15,688 nt of DNA from CAZVYJ01 sp964631565 (GCA_964631565.1 CAZVYJ010000059.1:1-15688), one strand, 5' to 3'; positions 1-7,233 are shown, numbered from the stretch's first letter. The notes: generated by a model not told the origin, from the sequence alone. Translations and numbers: made by a program.

Positions 1-24
1 TCGCAAGAGATACGTACTTGGGGA

Positions 25-68
25 GGCTTAGTGCATAATGTCCTTGCGCTCGCGGCTAGTTAGAAACG
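25..68 (+). repeat. Left copy of a 44-nt dispersed/inverted repeat
   Basis: This stretch matches the reverse complement of 15616-15659 at 36 of 44 positions, with an unbroken 13-nt core (52-64, GCGGCTAGTTAGA). Both copies lie in gene-free DNA next to a heptamer array, which suggests a dispersed intergenic repeat family. Nothing nearby encodes a transposase, so a mobile origin is only a guess. Confidence 0.7.
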
Positions 69-83
69 GAACGCTCCAAACCC

Positions 84-118
84 TGCTGCCTATTGCCTGC
101 TGCCGGCTGCCTGCTGTT
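84..118 (+). repeat. Degenerate heptanucleotide array, unit TGCTGCC
   Basis: Five consecutive 7-nt units with consensus TGCTGCC run without a break from 84 to 118 and abut the purH stop codon (119-121). Units 1 and 3 are identical; the others differ at two positions each. The same TGCCTGC-type unit returns at 15521-15541. The array forms the 3' flank of purH; no U-run terminator is visible there. Confidence 0.75.
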
Positions 119-1741
119 TTAATGATTAAAGTGCCGCGTGCCTGTGAATATCATCGCCAGGCCAAGTTCGTCGGCCTTCGCGATGACGTCTTCGTCCTTC
201 TTGCCGCCGCCCGGTTCGATAACCGCGGTGGCTCCCGCCTCGGCCGCCCATTCGAGACTGTCGGGGAACGGGAAGAACGCGTCGCTGGCGAGTACGCAGC
301 CGGCCGTATCCACAACGCCGCCCCCGCCGTAGCTCTTGGCTATCATCAACGCCAGCTTTGCGGAATTGACTCGGCTCATCTGGCCGGCGCCGGCGCCGAG
401 CAGTGCGCTGTCCTTGGCGAGCACGATGGCGTTGGACTTCGTGTGCTTGCAGACCAGCCAGGCGAAACGCATGTCCTGCATTTCGCGACTGGACGGCTTG
501 CGCCTGGTGACAACTTTCCACACGTTCTCGTTGAGGCCTTCCAGGTCGCGGTCCTGAACAAGCAGGCCGCCGACGATGTACTTGAGGAACTTTTCGCTGT
601 TATGCCTGCCGGTGAACTCGCCGACCTCAAGCATGCGGACGTCTTTGCCCCAGCCTTCGCGGTTGCGGATGATTTCCAGCGCTTCGGGTTCGAAGCTCGG
701 CGCGACGATAATTTCGGCGAAGAAACCGCCGGCCCCGGCGTTTTTGCCCCACCGCTTGTAGGTTTCCGCAATCGCAGTCGCCAGTTCGCACGTGACCTGC
801 CTGTTGACGGCGATAATGCCGCCCATCGCGGCGTTGACGTCGCCGAAGTAAGCCTTGCGATACGCCTCGACAAGGTTGTTGTCGGTTGCGCAGCCGGCCG
901 GGTTGGCGTGTTTGATGATGGCGACGGCCGGGTCTTTGAATTCCTTGACCAGCTCCAGCGCGCCGTTTGCGTCGAAGTAGTTGTTGTACGAAATCGCCTT
1001 TCCGCCCAGCAGCTTGGCCCGCCCGATGCACGGCTCGGAGTCGTCGCCGCTGATGTAGAACGCGCCCTTCTGGTGCGAGTTTTCGCCGTAGCGAAGGTCG
1101 CACGCCTTGGTATAGGTGAAGGCGATCCGCTCCGGGAACTCCTCGCCCATTTCCCTTGCGAGGTATGCTGATATCGCGCTGTCGTAGTGGCATGTGAGCG
1201 CGAACGCCTGGCGCGCCAGGTGCTGGCGGACCTCGAAGCTCACCCGCCCGCTGTTGGCCCGCATCTCGTCGAGCACAAGGTTGTACTGCGACTGGTCGGT
1301 GACCACGGTGACATACCTGTGGTTCTTGGCGGCTGCCCGAACCATTGTCGGACCGCCGATATCTATCATTTCGACCGCGTCGGCCAGCGTGCAGCCGGGC
1401 TTGGCGATGGCCTTCTCGAACGGGTAGAGACTGACGCATACCAGATCAAGCGGCTCGATGCCGTATTTCTTGATATCCGCCTGGTGGGTCGGGTCGTCGC
1501 GAAGGGCCAGAATCGCGCCGTGAACCTTCGGATGGAGGGTGACAACCCTGTGGCCGAGCATTTCGGGGAAACCGGTCCATTCCTGGACGTAGCGGACCTT
1601 GATGCCGGCAGCTTCAATCGCCTTGGCCGTCCCGCCGGAAGATATTATCTCCACCCCCATATCAGCCAAAGCTCTTGCGAACTCCTCGATTCCTGTCTTG
1701 TCAAAAACGCTGAGAAGAGCGCGGCGAATCGGGTTATCCAT
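119..1741 (-). CDS. purH: Bifunctional phosphoribosylaminoimidazolecarboxamide formyltransferase / IMP cyclohydrolase
   Basis: PurH carries out the last two steps of de novo IMP synthesis in the cytoplasm: formylation of AICAR with 10-formyl-THF, then ring closure to IMP. The 540-residue length is normal or slightly long for the family. Residues 1 to about 150 form the MGS-like cyclohydrolase domain (SVFDKTG near the start, SSGGT at 34-38, LHPKVHG at 69-75). The rest is the AICAR transformylase domain, with RYGEN at 217-221, the catalytic-type Lys277-His278 pair in KHANPAG, SNAIV at 436-440, and the C-terminal SDAFFPF and FTGTRHF motifs. The E. coli-type KHANPCG motif reads NPAG here, as in eukaryotic enzymes, so activity is expected. 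The ATG start has AGGAAGGA about 7 nt upstream. It lies 52 nt after the lipoprotein gene on the same strand, so co-transcription is likely. Confidence 0.97.
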   Translation of the reverse strand: MDNPIRRALLSVFDKTGIEEFARALADMGVEIISSGGTAKAIEAAGIKVRYVQEWTGFPEMLGHRVVTLHPKVHGAILALRDDPTHQADIKKYGIEPLDLVCVSLYPFEKAIAKPGCTLADAVEMIDIGGPTMVRAAAKNHRYVTVVTDQSQYNLVLDEMRANSGRVSFEVRQHLARQAFALTCHYDSAISAYLAREMGEEFPERIAFTYTKACDLRYGENSHQKGAFYISGDDSEPCIGRAKLLGGKAISYNNYFDANGALELVKEFKDPAVAIIKHANPAGCATDNNLVEAYRKAYFGDVNAAMGGIIAVNRQVTCELATAIAETYKRWGKNAGAGGFFAEIIVAPSFEPEALEIIRNREGWGKDVRMLEVGEFTGRHNSEKFLKYIVGGLLVQDRDLEGLNENVWKVVTRRKPSSREMQDMRFAWLVCKHTKSNAIVLAKDSALLGAGAGQMSRVNSAKLALMIAKSYGGGGVVDTAGCVLASDAFFPFPDSLEWAAEAGATAVIEPGGGKKDEDVIAKADELGLAMIFTGTRHFNH

Positions 1742-1748
1742 AACACGG

Positions 1749-1783
1749 TCCTTCCTGGCTGCCCCTTAGGGGCTCCTTCCTGG
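1749..1783 (-). promoter_or_regulatory. Hairpin between two identical Shine-Dalgarno-like blocks ahead of purH
   Basis: Read on the minus strand, the 10-nt sequence CCAGGAAGGA occurs at 1783-1774 and again at 1758-1749. A perfect hairpin, GCCCC-TAA-GGGGC, lies between the copies (1773-1761). The proximal copy is the likely purH ribosome-binding site. The direct repeat around a hairpin could be a small duplication or a translation control element; the sequence does not decide. A nearly identical hairpin precedes the lipoprotein gene. Confidence 0.5.
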
Positions 1784-1793
1784 GTCTGTGATT

Positions 1794-3014
1794 TTATTTT
1801 TTCGTTTTAAGCATTTCGGCCGTCAAGTGACCATCGGTTATCGAACGGATGCAGAATACTTTGCCGTCGCGCGTCGCGGTGTAGACAGCCGGAGCCGTCA
1901 CATTGGAGGCGAAAAGCTCCATTCCGGTCATCGGAAGGGATGTCTTTGTGTCCTTCGGCCCCAGTATCTGATCCATGACCATGAGGTTGCCGTTGTCATC
2001 CACCAGGCATACGTTGTTGCCGATCATTCCGACAACCCTGTGCCTCGTCGGCAATGTCCATCTCAGTTTGCCGTCGGCCAGATTAATCGCGTAGAACCTG
2101 TCGCCTTCGGCATACTGGAACAGCGTTATCTGTCCAACCTGAATGGGCGTTCTCAGGGGGCCTTCGCAGACGAACGGATCCCAGAGTTCCGTAAGGCTTA
2201 CGCGGTCAAAAGCGTAGATGCGGTTGTCATCGCACGGAACGAAGCAGCCCCTGTCATCGACATGGAACTGCGTGACGACCGGACCTGACATGCGCTGCCG
2301 CCATTTGCGTTCGGGGCGGACGGCTGCGCTGAAGACGTAGAAAATGTTATCCTGGCCGGCCACGTAGAAAAGCCCGCCGAAAGATTCTATCGGAGCTTTA
2401 ATAATATCCTCCGTCGCCACGTGCCAGGCGGGCTGGGCTTCTTCCAGGTAATATGCCTGAACCGTGCCTTTTACCGTGCCGTACAGGAAGTATCTGCCGT
2501 CGCACGTTCCGCCGCAATCGGCAGCCGGAGTCAGCATCAGCTTGCGATACTGTTTGCCTGTTATGCGGTCCAGCACCAGGGCATGCGTAATGGTATTTAC
2601 GATTACGGCGTCGAAAGTCACCGGGGCGGGCTTTTTCTCAGGCGAAAGCACGCCTTCGATGGTCGTGACTTCTTCCGTCATCGTCAGGTCTTTGTAGTGC
2701 ACCGGCCGATATACAGGCTTGGCGGGGTCGGCCACGGCAACACGCCATCTGATTATTCCTCTGGCGGCGTCGATGGCGATAAGCTTATTGGTATTGGTCA
2801 GGCAGTAAAGGTTTTCGTCCATACTGTAGAGCCGGGTTATCTGCTCCCCGTCGTCCAGGCCAATCTTGATGTCCCAATAATACTTCAGGCCCGCCTTGGC
2901 CAGAACATCCGGATGAACAAGACCGCTCCACTTGGACTGCTGTGATTGCGTCGCACATCCGGCAAAGGTAACGCAAATCGTCAAAACGACCACAGGCTTG
3001 ATAAAACTACGCAT
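1794..3014 (-). CDS. PQQ-like beta-propeller lipoprotein (BamB-like fold)
   Basis: This 406-residue protein starts with a lipoprotein signal: basic MRSFIK, a hydrophobic stretch and the lipobox FAGC, giving Cys20 as the lipidated residue. It should therefore be anchored in a membrane facing the periplasm. The rest is made of beta-propeller blades of the PQQ/BamB type, seen as repeated AID/G-x-x-RW patterns: LIAIDAARGIIRW at about 78-90, YAFDRVSLTELW near 267-278 and YAINLADGKLRWTL at about 308-321. No enzymatic motif is visible. A structural or protein-interaction role is a family-level guess; a true BamB function is not shown because no other BAM gene is nearby. GAGGAG lies about 6 nt before the ATG. 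It sits between the 91-residue gene and purH on the same strand. Confidence 0.85.
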   Translation of the reverse strand: MRSFIKPVVVLTICVTFAGCATQSQQSKWSGLVHPDVLAKAGLKYYWDIKIGLDDGEQITRLYSMDENLYCLTNTNKLIAIDAARGIIRWRVAVADPAKPVYRPVHYKDLTMTEEVTTIEGVLSPEKKPAPVTFDAVIVNTITHALVLDRITGKQYRKLMLTPAADCGGTCDGRYFLYGTVKGTVQAYYLEEAQPAWHVATEDIIKAPIESFGGLFYVAGQDNIFYVFSAAVRPERKWRQRMSGPVVTQFHVDDRGCFVPCDDNRIYAFDRVSLTELWDPFVCEGPLRTPIQVGQITLFQYAEGDRFYAINLADGKLRWTLPTRHRVVGMIGNNVCLVDDNGNLMVMDQILGPKDTKTSLPMTGMELFASNVTAPAVYTATRDGKVFCIRSITDGHLTAEMLKTKK

Positions 3015-3031
3015 TCGCTGCTCCTCAAGCG

Positions 3032-3044
3032 GCCCCTCAGGGGC
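3032..3044 (-). promoter_or_regulatory. GGGGC hairpin just upstream of the lipoprotein ribosome-binding site
   Basis: The 13-nt hairpin GCCCC-TGA-GGGGC (minus strand) ends about 18 nt before the lipoprotein start codon, directly ahead of the GAGGAG ribosome-binding site. It differs from the purH-leader hairpin (1761-1773) only at the middle loop base. Confidence 0.5.
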
Positions 3045-3058
3045 GGCGTTTCAGCTGC

Positions 3059-3080
3059 CCGCGGGCCAAACATCCCGCGG
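3059..3080 (-). other. Stem-loop between the 91-residue gene and the lipoprotein gene
   Basis: CCGCGGG (3059-3065) and CCCGCGG (3074-3080) form a perfect 7-bp stem with an 8-nt loop, in the 102-nt gap between the two genes. There is no T-run after it on the minus strand, so it is not a standard terminator; RNA processing or attenuation is possible. Confidence 0.45.
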
Positions 3081-3116
3081 AATTCCGAACCAGACACTTC
3101 TATGTATGGATGAGAA

Positions 3117-3392
3117 CTAGGCTTCCAGATCGACGTATTCGGACAAATCCACGCCGTGAAGGTCTTCGAACTCCCGCAGCCGCTCTATACGCCGCAGGTC
3201 ATCCTCTATTCGGTGGACAAGTTTGAAGATATAAGGTCGACCGTCAAGCCTTGCCGTCAGGTCGGCGATCATATCTTCCCACCTGTCTTCATACAATTCA
3301 TGCCGCAGCACGACCAGCATCCGTTCTTCGCCGGTCATGCCTTTCACGAATCGTACAACCTCATCATGGACCTCAGCCGGGGAGGGTTTCAC
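3117..3392 (-). CDS. Uncharacterised 91-residue charged helical protein
   Basis: I do not recognise the family. The predicted 91-residue protein is soluble, with no signal peptide or membrane segment, and rich in Glu, Asp and Arg. The patterns EVVRFVKGMTGEERMLVVLR, WEDMIADLTARLDG and RIEDDLRRIERLREFEDL suggest three amphipathic helices, the last possibly a short coiled coil. There are no cysteines or histidine clusters. The start is GTG, with GGCAGGAG ending about 10 nt upstream; a two-codon ATG-CAA-TAA reading frame lies between. It is the first gene of a probable unit with the lipoprotein gene and purH. I consider it real because of its biased composition, the ribosome-binding site and its position in a co-directional run. 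Confidence 0.6.
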   Translation of the reverse strand: MKPSPAEVHDEVVRFVKGMTGEERMLVVLRHELYEDRWEDMIADLTARLDGRPYIFKLVHRIEDDLRRIERLREFEDLHGVDLSEYVDLEA

Positions 3393-3522
3393 GTTATTGC
3401 ATCTCCTGCCGGCCCGGCGGACACATATCGCCTGCCGAGCTGCGAATCGCGGCTGCGCAGCGGCATTAATTTACGTTCGGGCAAGAGTATTTGCAACCGT
3501 TTTGCTCGGGGAATGTCGGACT

Positions 3523-3563
3523 GTGTGCGAAGTGTTTTTCCTTTGGAAAAACACTTCGCACAC
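3523..3563. repeat. Perfect 19-bp inverted repeat with 3-nt loop
   Basis: GTGTGCGAAGTGTTTTTCC (3523-3541) is followed by TTT and its exact complement (3545-3563). Two further pairs (one G-T, one C-G) extend it outward. The stem is A/T-rich next to the loop and has no U-run after it in either direction. It may act as a bidirectional transcription or RNA end, or be a palindromic repeat unit like REP/MITE elements. Confidence 0.75.
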
Positions 3564-3598
3564 GGAGCGGGAGAAAGTAGTGAGCAGAAAGGAGAAAA
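3564..3598 (-). repeat. Purine-rich heptamer array
   Basis: Starting directly at the end of the 19-bp hairpin are five contiguous 7-nt units with consensus roughly GAGAAAG on the plus strand (TTTCTNC on the minus strand), at 3564, 3571, 3578, 3585 and 3592. Units share four to six positions with the consensus. Read inverted, it resembles the array at 3657-3684. Confidence 0.55.
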
Positions 3599-3656
3599 AC
3601 GGCTGACGCCTTGTTCAAATAACCGCAATAACATGCAGCCGGAACTTCTCCCGCGA

Positions 3657-3684
3657 TCTACTCTCTACTTTCCACTATCTGTTT
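3657..3684 (+). repeat. Heptamer array, unit TCTACTC
   Basis: Four contiguous 7-nt units begin at 3657, 3664, 3671 and 3678, with consensus TCTACTN. Its reverse complement resembles the 3571-3587 part of the neighbouring array (both contain AAAGTAG followed by a GAG block), so the two arrays could pair around the 58-nt segment between them. Confidence 0.5.
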
Positions 3685-3740
3685 AACCTGAGAGCCGCCG
3701 GCTGTAAAATTACCGGCTGCAGGAAAAGTTTCGCATACTG

Positions 3741-3761
3741 TTAATTAAGCCCAGCCGGGCT
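3741..3761 (-). terminator. Possible terminator after the GGDEF/HD-GYP gene
   Basis: About 11 nt past the stop codon, minus-strand RNA would form a 5-bp stem AGCCC/GGGCT with a GGCT loop, followed by TTAATTAA. The stem is short and the T-tract is interrupted, so it would be a weak intrinsic terminator at best. Confidence 0.4.
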
Positions 3762-3772
3762 CAAATGCCACC

Positions 3773-5986
3773 CTATGCACCCAATGAGGCGTCCCGGCCT
3801 GCCAGACATGTGTCCAAAGGTGCGTCGTCCTCGCTTATTTCCATCAGATCTTCGCCAAGCCTGTCCGCCACGCTCATGAATGCGTCCACCACGGCGGGGT
3901 CGAACTGGGTGCCGGAGCCGTTGCGTATCTCGCGAAGGGCGTCGGTCCTCGATTTGGCGGTGCGGAACGTCCGATGCGACGTCATGGCGTCGAAACAGTC
4001 CGCCACGGCGAGAATTCTGGCGGAAAGCGGTATCGCCGCCCCGGAAATGCCTTCCGGGTAGCCCTTTCCGTCGTACCGTTCATGATGATATCTGACGGCC
4101 GGCACTTCCTGGTCAAGAAACTCCATGCCTTCCATCATTCGAACGCCCAGAAGCGTATGTTTGCGCATCATCTCCAGCTGCTTGGCGTCCAGATGGCCGG
4201 GACACAGCAGCACCGAATCCGGCAGTGCTATCATGCCTATGTCATGCAGCGACGCGGCGATTTCGATGCGCTTCACAAGGCGTTCGGGCAGTTCCATCTC
4301 TCGGGCTATCAGCACGGAATAGTGCTTAACCTTCCGGGCATGGTCGGCCATGTTCGGGTCGCGCTTCTCCAGAAGGTCGACAATTTCAGTTATGCCCATG
4401 AGGAACAGATCCTTGAATCGCGTATCGAGTCCGGCAAGCTTTTTGCACATCGCATCTACGTTGCCTGTCGCATGCTCCGACTTGCTCCAGTTGACGCCGG
4501 TCAGATCGTGGGCCATGACCACCCTGTTTCGGCCGAGTTCCTTGGCGGCGTACAGCGCCTTGTCGGCAAGGATTTTCATGGTATGAGGAGAATCTATTTC
4601 GCCGGCGTTCAGGTCCGTCACGCCGACGGAAAGCGTTATCTGCATCTTGAGAAGGTTTTTGACCACGGAGTTTTCGCTTACCTTTGAGCGAATTCTTTCG
4701 GCCACGGTCGCGGCTTCTTCCGATCCGGTTTCGGGCAGGAGAATTGCGAATTCGTCGCCGCCGTAACGTGCGGGCAGGTCGGCCTTGCGGCAGACTTCTT
4801 CTATCGCCGCGGCGACATGCCTGAGGACCTCGTCGCCGCCCTGGTGTCCGATGCTGTCATTGATGGCCTTGAAAAAGTCAACGTCTATGATGATCAGCGA
4901 AAGCGGACGATTATATCTGCGAGCCTGAGTGTAGAAGCAGCTGAGCACCTCATCAAAATGACGACGATTGGCCAGGGATGTAAGCTCGTCGGTGCGCGAC
5001 ATGTGCGCGAGGCGGTCAAATGCGGACTCCAGCCGGCGCGCCAGCACCAGCGGTTCGCCGTGCAGGTCGCGCACGAGGTCGTCGGCCTTGCCCTCGCCGC
5101 TTTCCAGTTCCTGAAGCCGTCGCAGCAGCCTGAGCACCGGCCCGGTTATGAGCATATGAGTGCCAAGGACAATCAGCAGCACCAGTCCGACCGACAGCGA
5201 CATGACAATGAGCACCATGCGTCTGGCCGTCGTAGCCTGACGCACTATGTTGCCCACCGGGACATTCGCGCGAAAATATCCGACATACGAGCCGAATACA
5301 TCTGAAACCGGCCAGGTAACCATCGCGTTGCCGTCGTCAAGGAACCATGTGCTCTCCGGAGGCTGCTTCTGCCCGGTCACCAGTACAATGTCACTGATCA
5401 TGCCGGAGGCTATCTGCTGATACACCTCTTCGCCGATATAGCGAGCCAGCCACAATTTGCCGATATATTGGTTTTTATCGTTTATCACCCTGGCTCTTGA
5501 AAATATGGCCAGGCCGCCCGGAATTTCAGCCAGGCCCGTTACCTGCGATTCAACCTGCACAGCCGAGCCAAGGCCCTTGTTGAACATGTCAACCGTTGAC
5601 TGGGAAACCACATGGTCACGACTGGACCACGTATTTACCAACTTCCCATCGGCGTTTGTAAGCCAGACAACATCCGCACCGGAAGAATCCAGCACAGTTT
5701 TCGCGAAGTCGTCGAATGCATCACGCGATGTTCTCCCCGCCAGCATGGAGTGAGTTTTCGGGTTGTGGGACCAGGAAGTCGCCGAGTTTGACAAACCTTC
5801 TTCAAGGTTGCGAAGCCCTTTTGCAGCAGAACTTTTCACCCTGGCGGACTGTTCCTTGAATGCGGATTCTTTCTGAGACTCCACAACGGGTTTGAGATAG
5901 AACAGATCCAGTAAAAATATGCCGCCTGCCGCGATAACGGATAATATCAGCAACATTCCCGGCGAAGTTAGTTTAAACCGACCCAC
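3773..5986 (-). CDS. Membrane-bound diguanylate cyclase / HD-GYP phosphodiesterase
   Basis: This 737-residue protein should both make and degrade cyclic-di-GMP. An N-terminal membrane helix (about 11-30) and a second one (about 256-280) enclose a roughly 225-residue extracytoplasmic sensor region, perhaps of CHASE4 type, though I cannot confirm the family. A helical linker leads to a GGDEF domain (about 330-495) with intact GGDEF at 409-413 and an RxxD inhibitory site (Arg400, Asp403), so product-inhibited cyclase activity is expected. The HD-GYP domain (about 530-715) has HD at 581-582, His610, HHE at 634-636 and GYP at 642-644. The usual HDIGK reads HDIGM, so the signature lysine is missing. 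The start is GTG with GAGGAT about 6 nt upstream. It lies 173 nt downstream of the response regulator on the same strand. Confidence 0.93.
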   Translation of the reverse strand: MGRFKLTSPGMLLILSVIAAGGIFLLDLFYLKPVVESQKESAFKEQSARVKSSAAKGLRNLEEGLSNSATSWSHNPKTHSMLAGRTSRDAFDDFAKTVLDSSGADVVWLTNADGKLVNTWSSRDHVVSQSTVDMFNKGLGSAVQVESQVTGLAEIPGGLAIFSRARVINDKNQYIGKLWLARYIGEEVYQQIASGMISDIVLVTGQKQPPESTWFLDDGNAMVTWPVSDVFGSYVGYFRANVPVGNIVRQATTARRMVLIVMSLSVGLVLLIVLGTHMLITGPVLRLLRRLQELESGEGKADDLVRDLHGEPLVLARRLESAFDRLAHMSRTDELTSLANRRHFDEVLSCFYTQARRYNRPLSLIIIDVDFFKAINDSIGHQGGDEVLRHVAAAIEEVCRKADLPARYGGDEFAILLPETGSEEAATVAERIRSKVSENSVVKNLLKMQITLSVGVTDLNAGEIDSPHTMKILADKALYAAKELGRNRVVMAHDLTGVNWSKSEHATGNVDAMCKKLAGLDTRFKDLFLMGITEIVDLLEKRDPNMADHARKVKHYSVLIAREMELPERLVKRIEIAASLHDIGMIALPDSVLLCPGHLDAKQLEMMRKHTLLGVRMMEGMEFLDQEVPAVRYHHERYDGKGYPEGISGAAIPLSARILAVADCFDAMTSHRTFRTAKSRTDALREIRNGSGTQFDPAVVDAFMSVADRLGEDLMEISEDDAPLDTCLAGRDASLGA

Positions 5987-5995
5987 TATTCATCC

Positions 5996-6056
5996 TCATT
6001 CAAGGTAATGCACCAAAATCTCGGCCAATTGAGAGTTTAAGCCTCTACTTGAATGA
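5996..6056. promoter_or_regulatory. 9-bp inverted repeat upstream of the GGDEF/HD-GYP gene
   Basis: TCATTCAAG (5996-6004) and CTTGAATGA (6048-6056) are exact inverted repeats 43 nt apart, just ahead of the GGDEF/HD-GYP ribosome-binding site. They could be a regulator site pair or close a long leader stem. No convincing promoter was found in this 173-nt gap. Confidence 0.35.
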
Positions 6057-6159
6057 TTTATCGGCTCTTTGACGGCGCACTTGAGTACGGAAACAGAAGT
6101 CTTTTGCGGAATATTCTTCCGGATAACCAGCCCCCGGGTTTCCGACTCGCCCCGCCGGG

Positions 6160-6840
6160 TCAATTAAGGGGCACAAGCCCTTTTCGTATGGCGAATTTCA
6201 CCAGAGATGTCTGATCATGAATCTCCAGTTTCCGCATGAGCCTTGTCCGATGCGTGTCCACAGTCTTGACGGCGACATTAAGTTCTTCCGAAATCTGGCG
6301 GTTCGTCTTGCCTTCCGCGATGAGCTGCAGAACCTGTCGCTCCCGCATCGTGAGCTTTTCGTAGGGATCGGTATCGCCCTTGCTTATCCTGTTGAGAACG
6401 CTGCGAGGAATGCCCGGTCCGAGATACAAATCGCCGCGAGCTACGGCACGAACAGCCTCGGTGAGCGACTCTGCTGCGGCTTCCTTGAGCAGATATCCTG
6501 AAGCGCCGTTTTCCAAAGCTCTTGCGACAAATTGCTCGTCATTGTGCATGGTGAGCACGAGGACGGCTGTGTCTTTGTGCTTGCGGACTATTTCGCGGCA
6601 TATGTCCAGCCCGTTCAGGCCCGGCATCGTGATATCCAGAACCACCACATCGGGATTGGTGCGGTTTACTTCTTCAACCACTTTCAGGCCTTCGCCGCAT
6701 TGACCGACAATTTCGATGTCGCCATCCCTGGTTGCGATGGTCGCCAGACCCTCGCGAACCATTACATGGTCATCCGCCAGAAACATTGATATTGTGCCGC
6801 TACTGTTCATACGTCCCCCATCAATCAGACGTAGTGACAT
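6160..6840 (-). CDS. NarL/FixJ-family response regulator
   Basis: This 226-residue protein is a two-component transcription regulator. The receiver domain (about 15-135) has the acidic pair Asp23-Asp24, phosphoacceptor Asp69 in VVVLD, Thr97 and Lys119. The C-terminal LuxR-type helix-turn-helix (about 160-222) contains LTMRERQVLQLIAEGKTNRQI and the recognition helix region VAVKTVDTHRTRLMRKL. The partner is probably the divergent HisKA_3 kinase, because NarL-type regulators normally pair with that kinase class. The start is uncertain: the first ATG (6840) has no ribosome-binding site, while an in-frame ATG at 6810 (residue 11) has GGGGGA 3 nt upstream. Either start leaves the receiver intact. 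The GGDEF/HD-GYP gene follows on the same strand and may be co-transcribed or a target. Confidence 0.95.
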   Translation of the reverse strand: MSLRLIDGGRMNSSGTISMFLADDHVMVREGLATIATRDGDIEIVGQCGEGLKVVEEVNRTNPDVVVLDITMPGLNGLDICREIVRKHKDTAVLVLTMHNDEQFVARALENGASGYLLKEAAAESLTEAVRAVARGDLYLGPGIPRSVLNRISKGDTDPYEKLTMRERQVLQLIAEGKTNRQISEELNVAVKTVDTHRTRLMRKLEIHDQTSLVKFAIRKGLVPLN

Positions 6841-7233
6841 ACATAAGCATGTCGGCTGGAGAAAACACGAACAGGCGTATAATGTAACCCGGCCTGCTCA
6901 TACTGGTTAAACAACACCCATTACATGGTGCGGCTACAAGCACCTGCCAAATGATATATGCCGAGATATTAAGACGTGGAATAAACCAAAAGCAAGGGAA
7001 ATTTCCACAAGAAAAACTTTGAACAACATCTTAAGTCTCGGACTCCAAAAGGTTTGTACCACGAATACAGTACCTGACAAGCCCCAAATACCTTACAACA
7101 GTAAAGATGCCGCCTCACCGGAGAAATAAGCTGACTATCTGTCAGGATTCGTTAAAATAAATCTTTTTCAGCACGGGTGTTTTTATGTCCCCGCGCGGGG
7201 TATTGTGGAACATTAGGCCAGGAAACCGTTTCC
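6841..7233. promoter_or_regulatory. Divergent intergenic region between response regulator and kinase
   Basis: This roughly 390-nt gene-free region separates two divergent genes and should carry both promoters. Visible elements are an imperfect inverted repeat (CCGAGATATTAAG at 6961-6973 and CTTAAGTCTCGG at 7030-7041), a kinase-side promoter candidate at 7131-7158, and a 12-bp palindrome at 7189-7200. A lone TATAAT at 6878-6883 lacks a matching -35 box. The region is more A+T-rich than the genes. Confidence 0.5.
7131..7158 (+). promoter_or_regulatory. Candidate sigma-70-like promoter for the kinase gene
   Basis: CTGACT (7131-7136) and TAAAAT (7153-7158) are 16 nt apart. The -35 box lies in a perfect small inverted repeat, CTGAC-TATCT-GTCAG (7131-7145), which could be an operator. 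The score is modest and chance occurrence in A+T-rich DNA is possible. Confidence 0.35.

Larger units (their letters stand above)
3393..3772. other. Gene-free 380-nt region with hairpins and heptamer arrays
   Basis: No credible gene lies here. From right to left on the minus strand it holds a weak terminator-like hairpin after the GGDEF/HD-GYP gene, a TCTACTC-type heptamer array (3657-3684), a purine-rich heptamer array of opposite orientation (3564-3598), a perfect 19-bp hairpin (3523-3563) and finally the leader of the 91-residue gene. It also contains a local palindrome, GCTGCGCAGC, near 3454-3463. Confidence 0.6.

Noticed and set aside
38..1171. 377-codon plus-strand open frame opposite purH
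   Set aside because: It is antisense to an unmistakable purH; its Ala/Val/Arg-rich translation shows no domain and is a typical G+C-rich shadow frame.
3389..3634. 81-codon minus-strand frame in the 3393-3772 gap
   Set aside because: It crosses the perfect hairpin and a heptamer array and has unbiased, non-domain composition.
6878..6883. TATAAT as a plus-strand -10 box for the kinase
   Set aside because: No -35-like hexamer lies 16-18 nt upstream and it would give a leader of about 300 nt; chance occurrence in A+T-rich DNA is likely.
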